DNA of 64,000 nt. It comes from CAMCHP01 sp036835325. GTDB taxonomy: Bacteria > Bacteroidota > Bacteroidia > Flavobacteriales_D > Sanyastnellaceae. This document shows positions 52,815-60,848 of the stretch, piece after piece (position 1 is the stretch's first letter; every line of letters begins with the position of its first letter). The stretch is taken from contig DAITMF010000011.1 in the NCBI GenBank assembly GCA_036835325.1, forward strand, positions 1-64,000. The letters run 5' to 3'. The translations under genes were made by a program, and so were the position numbers. The notes beneath the pieces are model-generated. The model was not told the DNA's origin and searched no databases. It saw nothing but the letters and a program-made list of their open reading frames with translations.

Positions 52815-55800
52815 TTATCTGAATACCATGATGCTACCTGAATATTCAAGCGGCTCAATGTCGTGTGCCGATTGAACCTTCATGCGGTAAACGTAGATGT
52901 CATCTTTTACGTAATGGTCGCCGTTTTGGTGCGAACCATCCCAAGCAGCATTGGGGTCGGTTGATTCGAATACGACCTCTCCCCAGCGGTTGAAAATGAT
53001 AAGTTCGTACGTATCGGGCTGCCAAGCGGTGCCGATGGGTTTGAAGATGTCATTGCGACCGTCGTTGTTTGGCGTAAAGCTGTTCGGAATGTAAACGTTG
53101 AATGGCTCTTGCACAAAATAGGCTACGAGGGTATCGGGTGTAGCCAGGGTAAGATCGAAGGCAGTTTCAGATCCTCCTCCGGGAAGCGGGTGGTTAACCG
53201 ACTCCCAACGATCGAAGAACCAGAAATCTTCAGCAATTGCCCTAAAGTTGTACGACAGACCTTCTTGCAGAAGGGTCGTCCAAGGGAGTTGTGGCAGAAT
53301 CACACCATCTTTGGTAACGACTCCTGCGCCTGCAGGTTCAACGCGCACCACCACTTCGTGCCGTATGATGGGCAGGAAGTGAGCGGTAAAGGTATCGGCG
53401 TTTTCGACGGTAAAGCCGTTGATTGACTCTGTATCTGCTGCGGTAAGAACGGTACCGTTTGAGGTGGTCCAATGGCTAAAGAACCACCATTGGTTGGAGA
53501 CAGCCTCCATGTTAACGGCAGACCCGACGCTCATGATGAAGTTTGCTGCTGCCGGATCAATAACGGTTCCTTCGGCGACGATCACGCCGGCTTCAGCGGG
53601 CTCAACAACGAAGCTGATGTTCACCGGCGGAATTGGAGGATCGAAGTTTGCCAGAATGGTAAAGCTGCCATCGGGATTGATTACTATGGTAGGGTTTTCG
53701 TCATTAGCGAGGCTTATGTTTCCATCTATGATTTCCCAGTTGATAAAGTCAACGAGGTTACCGGGCAGCCCTTCAAAGGTCATTGGTATTCCGGCATAGT
53801 AGGTACCGGTCCAAGGGGTCATATCAGCGGTAATGGTGGTGTTGTTAAAGAGCACCGAGCCGTCGCCGTTAATGAGAATGGTCACGGTAATTGCTTCGAG
53901 GTCGTAGCAATCTTCCATGCCTGTGGTGAGTTCGTTTCCGCAACGCTCAAGGACGAAGTTTCTGAGCTGCTGCACATTGGCTTGCCAACCCGCCATTGAA
54001 CCGCCCCAGCGAGCGATTTGACGTGGCATTTCAGGTTCGATGATGGTGATCAAGCTATCGAGGTGGGCAACGGCGAAGTCACAGCTGAGCGTGGTGTTCA
54101 ACAACTCGGCATAGCGATTGATGTACATGGCGAAGAAATCGTCGTTCTCTTGAAGGTCAGAGAATATTGACGTATGACCTTGACCTCCTGGGTCATTAAG
54201 TTGTTCACCAAAACAAGGGTCAGCTGTAGGCCCGGTATCGGGTATTCCGGTGTAGTTGATGTAGTGACCGAAGGTCGCATCCATGTCCCAAAGGATGTAG
54301 CGCCATTTACGGGCATCTCCATCGGGGTTATTTCCCTTCCACCATGCCGTGTTCCAGTTCAGCCAGTCAGAAGCCACGCACCATGTGTTCATGATGAAAT
54401 AATCCATGAGGCTGAGCACATTGAGTTGTGACTCTACGAAAGCATAGTTCGCCGGGTCGCTCATGTCGTTTGACTGAATGTAGTTGCGGAGTGTGATCCA
54501 ATCGGCTTGTGAACCGTATTCGGCCCATGTTCCTCCCCATGTTTTGAGGAAATCAATGTCTTCACGGTCTTGGCCGAAGTAATAGTCAGTGAATCTCCAA
54601 TCGTCGACTTTCTCACGGTAATCGTACACACCCCAGTACTGGCCATTTACGTAGAGAATGCACGACTCATGCGTACGTTCGTCAAGTTCCATTCCTCCGT
54701 ATACCGACAATGACTGGATGTAGCTATCGCGAATATGCGCACCATTGGCGAAGGGGTAGTTGTCGTTCGCTGCGGCTTTGAACATGTAGGCTTTAAATTC
54801 ATCGCGGTCTTTGTCACGGAACAGTTCGAGTTCGGTTGCTCGGCTGTAGCCCATTTTATCGCGGTCAATCCAGTCAATGCCACGTTGGCCATACGCCCAG
54901 GAGTCGTTTCCGTGTTTGTTGGTATCGCCGAAGTTTTTTGAAATTCGCTGACCGTTCACGTCAAACATTTCTAGTCCGGTGAGTGGTTCAATTTGCGTAC
55001 CTCCGAACAAGGTCGGCAATTCAGGCCCGGTCACACTGAACACCGGAAGCGTGTGCTGATCGGCTCCAAAAAAGTAGGTTGACCAATTCATGTAGCTTGG
55101 CAACCAATTGTTGTCAGGACTAAACGCTCTGGCGTATACGACGGTGGTTGCTGCCAAGTCAATCGGCCCGCTGTACACCGGCGAAGCGGGTGTTGGAAAG
55201 CTACCATCCGTTGTGTAGCGAATAACGGCATTGGGGTCGTCACAGGTAATTGACACCGATACAGGGCCGGTTTGGTAGCCGGCAGGCACACTGAGTTCAG
55301 GTGTAGGGGTGTACCCGAGATAGGTTGCGCCAGTGTTGGGTGCTGCCATTGTGGGGGTAGTGAACACGCGCCAGTTGTCGCTGCCGTCAGGAAAACGGCC
55401 TGTTGAATACCCTACTTGGTTGGGCACTTCGATGTAGTAAACGTCTTCTATGGTAACCCCATCAGGCCGAACCAACGCAATCACTTCGTTCGGATCAACT
55501 TGTGCAATCCTGGAACTTGAGTGAATGTGGTCGAGGTTAAACGGTGTATTGCCTGTTTTGCGTGCGCTCGTCCAAACCCTTAAAAAGCCATTTGCAGGAA
55601 TAATCGACCCTTCGGGAAAAGCCCAACGATCGAGGTCATTGATGTTTTCGGTCATGTACCAGCCCGACAAGTCAACGGCTGTTCCGGAGGTGTTCAACAG
55701 TTCAACCCAATCTGAGCACGATCCGAAATTGTCGAGGTATTGGTTTGGGTTCGCCGCTCCGCAGAGATTGGTGGCCATGAATTCGTTGATCACGACTTGA

Positions 55801-55862
55801 CCAAAGCTCACAAAAGGCAGCAAAATTGCCACCAACAAAGAAGTGTAAACGTTCCTTTTCAT
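52815..55862 (-). CDS. CotH-kinase-family surface protein with lamin-tail and T9SS type B domains
   Basis: 1015 residues, signal peptide cut after FGQ. Residues 22-150: lamin-tail domain (VVINEFMATN, DWVELLNTSGTAVDLSGWYMTEN). About 185-265: chitobiase/hexosaminidase C-terminal-like domain (VIRYTTDGSFPTPASPVYSG). About 275-620: CotH kinase-like domain with LILY-type INGQYWGVYDYREKVD and YILWDMDATFGHYI. Then bacterial repeat modules, and a gliding-motility C-terminus (IPNSFTPNNDGRND, FNRWGEV, GSIMVFR). CotH proteins elsewhere phosphorylate structural surface proteins; activity here is unproven. Confidence 0.92.
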   Translation of the reverse strand: MKRNVYTSLLVAILLPFVSFGQVVINEFMATNLCGAANPNQYLDNFGSCSDWVELLNTSGTAVDLSGWYMTENINDLDRWAFPEGSIIPANGFLRVWTSARKTGNTPFNLDHIHSSSRIAQVDPNEVIALVRPDGVTIEDVYYIEVPNQVGYSTGRFPDGSDNWRVFTTPTMAAPNTGATYLGYTPTPELSVPAGYQTGPVSVSITCDDPNAVIRYTTDGSFPTPASPVYSGPIDLAATTVVYARAFSPDNNWLPSYMNWSTYFFGADQHTLPVFSVTGPELPTLFGGTQIEPLTGLEMFDVNGQRISKNFGDTNKHGNDSWAYGQRGIDWIDRDKMGYSRATELELFRDKDRDEFKAYMFKAAANDNYPFANGAHIRDSYIQSLSVYGGMELDERTHESCILYVNGQYWGVYDYREKVDDWRFTDYYFGQDREDIDFLKTWGGTWAEYGSQADWITLRNYIQSNDMSDPANYAFVESQLNVLSLMDYFIMNTWCVASDWLNWNTAWWKGNNPDGDARKWRYILWDMDATFGHYINYTGIPDTGPTADPCFGEQLNDPGGQGHTSIFSDLQENDDFFAMYINRYAELLNTTLSCDFAVAHLDSLITIIEPEMPRQIARWGGSMAGWQANVQQLRNFVLERCGNELTTGMEDCYDLEAITVTILINGDGSVLFNNTTITADMTPWTGTYYAGIPMTFEGLPGNLVDFINWEIIDGNISLANDENPTIVINPDGSFTILANFDPPIPPVNISFVVEPAEAGVIVAEGTVIDPAAANFIMSVGSAVNMEAVSNQWWFFSHWTTSNGTVLTAADTESINGFTVENADTFTAHFLPIIRHEVVVRVEPAGAGVVTKDGVILPQLPWTTLLQEGLSYNFRAIAEDFWFFDRWESVNHPLPGGGSETAFDLTLATPDTLVAYFVQEPFNVYIPNSFTPNNDGRNDIFKPIGTAWQPDTYELIIFNRWGEVVFESTDPNAAWDGSHQNGDHYVKDDIYVYRMKVQSAHDIEPLEYSGSIMVFR

Positions 55863-55978
55863 CTTACAGGTTGCAGGTTATCAGAAGTGAGACACTTCAC
55901 TTTGAAAAAGTGTTGCATCTGACCTATAAAATTATACCAAAAACAGCTGTGAGCAGCTTCGGAAACGTCAAAGATTTC

Positions 55979-55986
55979 TATTTTTG
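55979..55986 (+). promoter_or_regulatory. Bacteroidota -7 box (TATTTTTG)
   Basis: Exact TAnnTTTG match 16 nt before the ATG at 56003; supports the small membrane protein as a real gene. Confidence 0.55.
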
Positions 55987-56002
55987 TCAAAAATCAGAAA
56001 CC

Positions 56003-56107
56003 ATGGGAGGCCATAAAGAAGCAGAACAGAACGAAATCGGAGGTCCGGTAGTTTTTGCCCTGATCCTTTTTGCGATTACCATTGCCGTGATTTACTTCGT
56101 TAGCTAA
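56003..56107 (+). CDS. 34-residue single-span membrane protein
   Basis: A polar, charged head MGGHKEAEQNEIGG is followed by one hydrophobic span (PVVFALILFAITIAVIYFVS) running to the last residue. The longer frame back to 55826 is rejected because the -7 box at 55979-55986 lies inside it and the added sequence looks non-coding. Tail-anchored topology, cytoplasmic N-terminus likely. No family recognised. Its stop overlaps the convergent stop of the next gene by 4 nt. Confidence 0.65.
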   Translation: MGGHKEAEQNEIGGPVVFALILFAITIAVIYFVS

Positions 56108-56778
56108 GCGAGCTCGGCAGTCATCACTTGTAAGGCAATTTTACCTCGGTTCAGGAAGCGCTGAATGTGATGGTCAAGCTGATGTTTGATGTCATTTCTC
56201 CTTCGAGTTCCAAGTTCTTGCAAAGATGTGGGGACTTGAATCCACACGGGCTGAAGGCCTGACGCAGCGCGTACGTCTTGGTAGAGTGTAAAAGCCAGGT
56301 TAGGCAGGACGTCAGACAGAATTACACGCACACCGGTTTTGTAAAGCGCCTCGGCAATGGCTTCCGGTGAGGAAGCCTCTAGTTTTCCGATGCACGCAGC
56401 CAGTCCTTGACGGCTACCATCCGCAATATCAGGTTCCCGAGCCAATCCATTTGACTCTCGATCGCTCAAAACAAGCACGCGCTCACCGTTGTCACTCGAG
56501 AGATTAAATACCATGGCGGTGAGCATCTTTCGATCCATCTTCGTTACCGGAATTCGCAGTCTGAAGCCCAAAAGAGCGGCCACCCAAGCATCGTCAACAA
56601 GCACGGCATCTTCCTCGGGCCCATCGCCAAAGCGCATTCGATTGACGATGGTTTGACCTGAAATCAATCGAATAAAAACCGCCTCTTTGTTGTCAAGGTG
56701 GTCTTCAATGCGCAATAAAACATCGGTTTGGGTGCCCGTAATCAAGGGCATCCCCATCCAGGAAGTGGTGTTGAGCAT
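56104..56778 (-). CDS. Conserved-looking protein of unknown function
   Basis: 224 residues, no signal peptide or membrane span; mixed alpha/beta with a charged C-terminus (RRRNDIKHQLDHHIQRFLNRG). No motif recognised. The ATG at 56778 sits 3 nt from a long hairpin; a second ATG at 56757 is possible. It lies downstream of the S46 peptidase gene on the same strand, 87 bp apart. Coding pattern is normal, so I take it as a real gene. Confidence 0.7.
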   Translation of the reverse strand: MLNTTSWMGMPLITGTQTDVLLRIEDHLDNKEAVFIRLISGQTIVNRMRFGDGPEEDAVLVDDAWVAALLGFRLRIPVTKMDRKMLTAMVFNLSSDNGERVLVLSDRESNGLAREPDIADGSRQGLAACIGKLEASSPEAIAEALYKTGVRVILSDVLPNLAFTLYQDVRAASGLQPVWIQVPTSLQELGTRRRNDIKHQLDHHIQRFLNRGKIALQVMTAELA

Positions 56779-56780
56779 AA

Positions 56781-56822
56781 CAGGTGAGGGTTGCGTTATC
56801 GAACTTACGCTACCCTCACCTG
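56781..56822. promoter_or_regulatory. Long hairpin between the S46 peptidase gene and the next gene
   Basis: 11-bp perfect arms CAGGTGAGGGT/ACCCTCACCTG, one mismatch, then 4 more pairs (GCGT/ACGC) around a 10-nt loop. It ends 2 nt before the ATG at 56778. No T-tract follows on the minus strand, so a plain terminator is unlikely; an mRNA processing or translation-control element is possible. Confidence 0.5.
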
Positions 56823-56865
56823 CTTCCTTGTCAGTCGTTAACTGATAAGCCCTGTCAGAAAGGCC

Positions 56866-59061
56866 CTATTTCCGCATTGGGAAACCTTTGGGCTCACCTT
56901 TGGTCGATACCAAGGTCATTTCATCGACCAAATGGCCGGCTCCGGCATACACATCGACTACCCAGAGGATGTAGCGAACATCGACCATGATGTTGCGGCA
57001 ACGGCCGGCGTCGTAGTAAACATCGCTCATGGTGCTTTCCCATGAACGGTCAAAGTTCAAACCGATTAGTTCTCCCCTAGCGTTCAAGGCGGGTGAACCG
57101 CTGTTGCCGCCTGTTGTATGGTTGCTCCCCGTAAAACAAACCGGTAGGTCGCCTGTATCGTCGGCGTAGGGCCCGAACAGTTTGGCTTCAAGCAAGCCTT
57201 TAAGTTTCTCATCGATTTTGTAGTCGGGCTTGTCCATCACCGATTTTTGCAAAATACCGGTGTGGGTGGTGCCAAAGGTATAGGCCATGCCATCGTAAGG
57301 AGTGCTTCCCTCCACTTTGCCGTAGGTCAACCGCAGGGTTGAGTTGGCATCGTAACTGAACTTCATTTCAGGCACCAATTCAGTGATTCCTTTTACAAAA
57401 ACACGCATTTGGTCATCAATGGCTGCGTTCAAGCGGTCGTGCTCTCCACGAATGTAAAGCGGATAACTCTCTGCCACCGCCTGCGCTATCATGTAGCCTG
57501 GGTCTTTGGCCAATTTGGCGAATGCTTTTTTGGATGGATTTGAGAGTACCTTGTTCAAGCGCGTTTCATCAACAAAAACCGATTTGGTGTAGAGTGCTTT
57601 GGTCATCGCCGGCACATCACCTTTGAACTTGGCCTTCATCTCTTTCAGCGCTTGCGCTTGTAGGGCTTCCGGCATAAATTCGAAGTAAAGCGCCGTAAGT
57701 CGTTCGAAAATGGAAGCGTCGGTGGCGACATCGTAATCCTTAAAATGTGAAGCACTGGCGTTTCGAAGCGATTGGATGCGTTTATCGAGCTCCCCATCGA
57801 TTGCGGCCATCTCGTCCCATCCATCCACCAAAACAGAAAAACCACTGGCAAAAGCCAAAATTTCAGGACCATAGTAGAAGTACTCGATAAACACTTCGCG
57901 GCCCATGCGGTAGTCGCGAATTTCGCCGTTGAGTTTAACCAACGCATCGGCTGCATCGGCATAGTGGTTCTTTTTTTGCATCATCGCTCGGGCCCGTAAC
58001 GCGCCTTCCAACTGGCGCTTCTTGCCCAAAGCATCAAGTTCAATGAGACCAATGTTTTGACCAATCCACTTCTTGTAGGCGTTGGCGATTGACTGTTGTT
58101 TTGCCGCGTACTTGATGTGCAGGGCTTCGCTGCTGCGCATCGCGGCATCAATGATGCTCAAACTCGTTTCACGGAAGCGAATACGCATCGGGTTTGACTC
58201 GTTGATGACGTAGTCAACGGCAGCAAGTGGAAGGTAACGCTCAGTGCGGCCGGGGAAACCAAAGACCATGGTGAAGTCATTCTCTTTCACGCCGTCAACC
58301 GACACGGCCAAATGCACCTGCGGCTCGTACGGACGGTTCCCTTCTGCATACTTGGCCGGGTTGTTGTCGCCATCGGCATATACGCGGAAAAGCGAAAAAT
58401 CACCGGTATGGCGCGGCCACACCCAGTTATCGGTATCGCCTCCAAACTTCCCAATCGATGACGGGGGTGCGCCTACCAGTCGAACATCTTCGAACGTGCG
58501 GGTCACGAGCAAGAAATAACTATTTCCATAGTTGAACGGACGGATGAACATCGCCAACCCCGGAAACGACTCACGTGCCTGAGCCATAACTTTCGCCTCA
58601 TTTGCGGCGATGGCCGCGCGGCGCTCACCGACCGGAGCATCGTCAGCCACACCAACGAGTAAATCGCTGGTAACATCGCGGATGGCAACCACAAACATGG
58701 CCGTCAAACCGGGGTTTGGAAGCTCAGAAGCGAAGTCTTTGGCCCAAAAACCATCGCGGAGGTAGTTGCTTTCGAGCGTGCTGTGCGATTGAATCTGACT
58801 GTAACCGCAGTGGTGATTGGTCAAAATGAGTCCTTTCGATGATATCACTTCAGCGGTGCAGCCTCCACCGAATTGCACGATGGCATCTTTGAGCGATGAC
58901 TTATTGACTGAGTAGATGTCTTCGGCCGATAGCTGCAACCCGAAGGCCTGCATATCGTCTTCGATGGATGCCAGCATGGTGGGTATCCACATGCCTTCGG
59001 TTGCGAAGGCTTTCGCCACGAAGAAGACGACAAAACAGAGCGATGCAAAAAACGTTTTCAT
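56866..59061 (-). CDS. S46 family dipeptidyl-peptidase (DPP7/DPP11 type)
   Basis: 731 residues from the ATG at 59061, signal peptide ending near AFATEG. The N-terminal protease half has QFGGGCTAEVIS and TNHHCGYSQIQ (catalytic His84); Asp in WPRHTGDFS (about 221); nucleophile Ser654 in GGNSGSPALN. Eighteen residues later is Arg672 in FDRSWE. In Porphyromonas the equivalent position is Arg673 in the Asp/Glu-specific DPP11 and Gly673 in DPP7, so an acidic-residue preference is predicted. Periplasmic; releases dipeptides from peptides. Confidence 0.94.
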   Translation of the reverse strand: MKTFFASLCFVVFFVAKAFATEGMWIPTMLASIEDDMQAFGLQLSAEDIYSVNKSSLKDAIVQFGGGCTAEVISSKGLILTNHHCGYSQIQSHSTLESNYLRDGFWAKDFASELPNPGLTAMFVVAIRDVTSDLLVGVADDAPVGERRAAIAANEAKVMAQARESFPGLAMFIRPFNYGNSYFLLVTRTFEDVRLVGAPPSSIGKFGGDTDNWVWPRHTGDFSLFRVYADGDNNPAKYAEGNRPYEPQVHLAVSVDGVKENDFTMVFGFPGRTERYLPLAAVDYVINESNPMRIRFRETSLSIIDAAMRSSEALHIKYAAKQQSIANAYKKWIGQNIGLIELDALGKKRQLEGALRARAMMQKKNHYADAADALVKLNGEIRDYRMGREVFIEYFYYGPEILAFASGFSVLVDGWDEMAAIDGELDKRIQSLRNASASHFKDYDVATDASIFERLTALYFEFMPEALQAQALKEMKAKFKGDVPAMTKALYTKSVFVDETRLNKVLSNPSKKAFAKLAKDPGYMIAQAVAESYPLYIRGEHDRLNAAIDDQMRVFVKGITELVPEMKFSYDANSTLRLTYGKVEGSTPYDGMAYTFGTTHTGILQKSVMDKPDYKIDEKLKGLLEAKLFGPYADDTGDLPVCFTGSNHTTGGNSGSPALNARGELIGLNFDRSWESTMSDVYYDAGRCRNIMVDVRYILWVVDVYAGAGHLVDEMTLVSTKGEPKGFPMRK

Positions 59062-59125
59062 GGTTGATTTTTGTTGACCGGTAAAATTGATGAAAAAGCG
59101 GCCATTTGCCAAACCGGGTGGTTCA

Positions 59126-59692
59126 TCACTCTTCGTTTCGTTCGTTGAACAAAAACTTCCAGATGAAATAGGTGAAGAGCAAGCCCATGAACATGGTCAG
59201 CCCCATGGTTGCGTAAGTGGTTGATGTGAACTTCTCGCGTTCCTCAGCCGGCCGGTTCATGACCAGAATGGGCACTGCAACAATCACGCAGCCCAGGCCC
59301 AAGAAAAGATAGTCATAGAGGCGATTGAGCACCATGGCTGTTCGGTACAACCGTGAACTCTCGAACTGATCAAACGATTGCTTGGCGTGGCTGGCTGCAC
59401 GTTCACGGGCGGCTTTTCGGCTTTGTTCGACCCATTCTTTGTAGCGTTCTTCACGCATTCTGCGGATGGCTTCAGCGCGCTCGTCGGTGGCTCTTCCCAA
59501 TCGATGCGACTCACGACGGCTGTCGTCAAGCAAAAACTCGTAGGCTTCGTTGATCAATATGAAGGCAGCGGGAGCTTTGGGATCGCTGTTTCGATCGGGA
59601 TGCCATTCTTTGGCCAACTCGCGGTAGGCGCGCTTGACATCTCCCCGATCGGCAGTTTCCGGGATGCCCAGTACCTGAAAATAGTTGACCAT
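59126..59692 (-). CDS. DnaJ-domain membrane protein
   Basis: 188 residues. An N-terminal J domain (YFQVLGIPETADRGDVKRAYRELAKEWHPDRN, with the HPD that stimulates DnaK) is followed by a charged helical region and two membrane spans near the end (LFLGLGCVIVAVPILVM and MGLTMFMGLLFTYFIWKFLF). No Gly/Phe or zinc region, so a specialised J-protein that recruits DnaK to the membrane. Confidence 0.92.
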   Translation of the reverse strand: MVNYFQVLGIPETADRGDVKRAYRELAKEWHPDRNSDPKAPAAFILINEAYEFLLDDSRRESHRLGRATDERAEAIRRMREERYKEWVEQSRKAARERAASHAKQSFDQFESSRLYRTAMVLNRLYDYLFLGLGCVIVAVPILVMNRPAEEREKFTSTTYATMGLTMFMGLLFTYFIWKFLFNERNEE

Positions 59693-59803
59693 GAAAACGA
59701 GGGATTCCGGTTATGGAAATGGTTATGGCAATGTACAAAAAACGCGGCAAACGGTCGGTTTGTTTCCATGGCCAAGGTGAATCCGGCTGACGCTTGACTT
59801 CTC

Positions 59804-59811
59804 TACCTTTG
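59804..59811 (+). promoter_or_regulatory. Bacteroidota -7 box (TACCTTTG)
   Basis: Exact TAnnTTTG match ending 14 nt before the ATG at 59826. Confidence 0.65.
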
Positions 59812-59825
59812 CGAAAATCACCGGC

Positions 59826-60848
59826 ATGATTACCGACCTCAGAAGTGACACCGTAACGCGTCCTGACGCGCCAATGCTTAAGGCAATGATGGGCGCACCT
59901 ACCGGCGACGATGTGTTCGGTGAAGACCCCACCATCAATGCCTTGCAAGAACGTTTGGCAGCAATGTTTGGCCACGAGGCCGCGTTGTTTTGTCCGAGCG
60001 GTACCATGACCAACCAAATCGCCATCAACGTGCATACCCGGCCCGGCGATGAAGTAATCTGCGACCGGTTGAGCCACATTTACAACTACGAAGGCGGTGG
60101 CTTGGCGCGCAATTCAGGGGTTCAAGTGCGCTTGGTGCACGGTGACCAAGGTCGGTTTACGCTTGACCACGTGCGCGGCGAAATCAATCCGCCCGACAGC
60201 CACTACGCCCGTACTTCGTTGATCAGCGTTGAAGATACCTGCAACAAAGGTGGAGGTTCGGTTTACGATTTCGACGAACTCAGCGCACTGAGCAAATTTG
60301 CTCACCTGAAAGGCCTTGCCTTTCACCTTGATGGCGCGCGGGTTTTCAATGCACTTGCTGTTACACAAGTGCCCACTGATCGCTATGGAAAGCTCTTTGA
60401 CAGCATCTCGGTGTGTTTGAGCAAAGGATTGGGAACACCCGCAGGCAGTGTTCTGATAGGGCCTCGTGACTTTATCAAAGAAGCACACCGTGCGCGAAAA
60501 GTGATGGGAGGTGGCATGCGCCAGGCAGGTATTCTCGCGGCGGCAGGTCTGTATGCACTTGACCACCGTTTGCCTCTTTTGCCGAATGACCATACTAAGG
60601 CGAACCGCCTGTCAGAAACACTTGAGCAACTGCCTTGGGTGAGCCAAGTGCTCCCTGTGGCCACCAACATTGTGATTTTTACGTTGGCTCCTCAGCTTGA
60701 CTCCGCAAAAATTACTCAAGCACTTGCCGAACATGGGGTGTACGCATTGCCGTTTGGGCCTGATAAAGTGCGCTTTGTAACCCACTTTGACGTGACGGAT
60801 GCGCACATTTCGCACGCCGTTTCGGTGCTTGAAGAATTGGTTTTTTAG
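59826..60848 (+). CDS. ltaE: Low-specificity L-threonine aldolase
   Basis: 340 residues. Cleaves L-threonine or L-allo-threonine to glycine and acetaldehyde with PLP. N-terminus DLRSDTVTRPDAPMLKAMMGAPTGDDVFGEDP is the family signature; FHLDGARVFNA and the PLP lysine in SVCLSKGLGTPAGS follow. Cytoplasmic, fold type I. Its stop overlaps the convergent gene by 4 nt. Confidence 0.95.
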   Translation: MITDLRSDTVTRPDAPMLKAMMGAPTGDDVFGEDPTINALQERLAAMFGHEAALFCPSGTMTNQIAINVHTRPGDEVICDRLSHIYNYEGGGLARNSGVQVRLVHGDQGRFTLDHVRGEINPPDSHYARTSLISVEDTCNKGGGSVYDFDELSALSKFAHLKGLAFHLDGARVFNALAVTQVPTDRYGKLFDSISVCLSKGLGTPAGSVLIGPRDFIKEAHRARKVMGGGMRQAGILAAAGLYALDHRLPLLPNDHTKANRLSETLEQLPWVSQVLPVATNIVIFTLAPQLDSAKITQALAEHGVYALPFGPDKVRFVTHFDVTDAHISHAVSVLEELVF

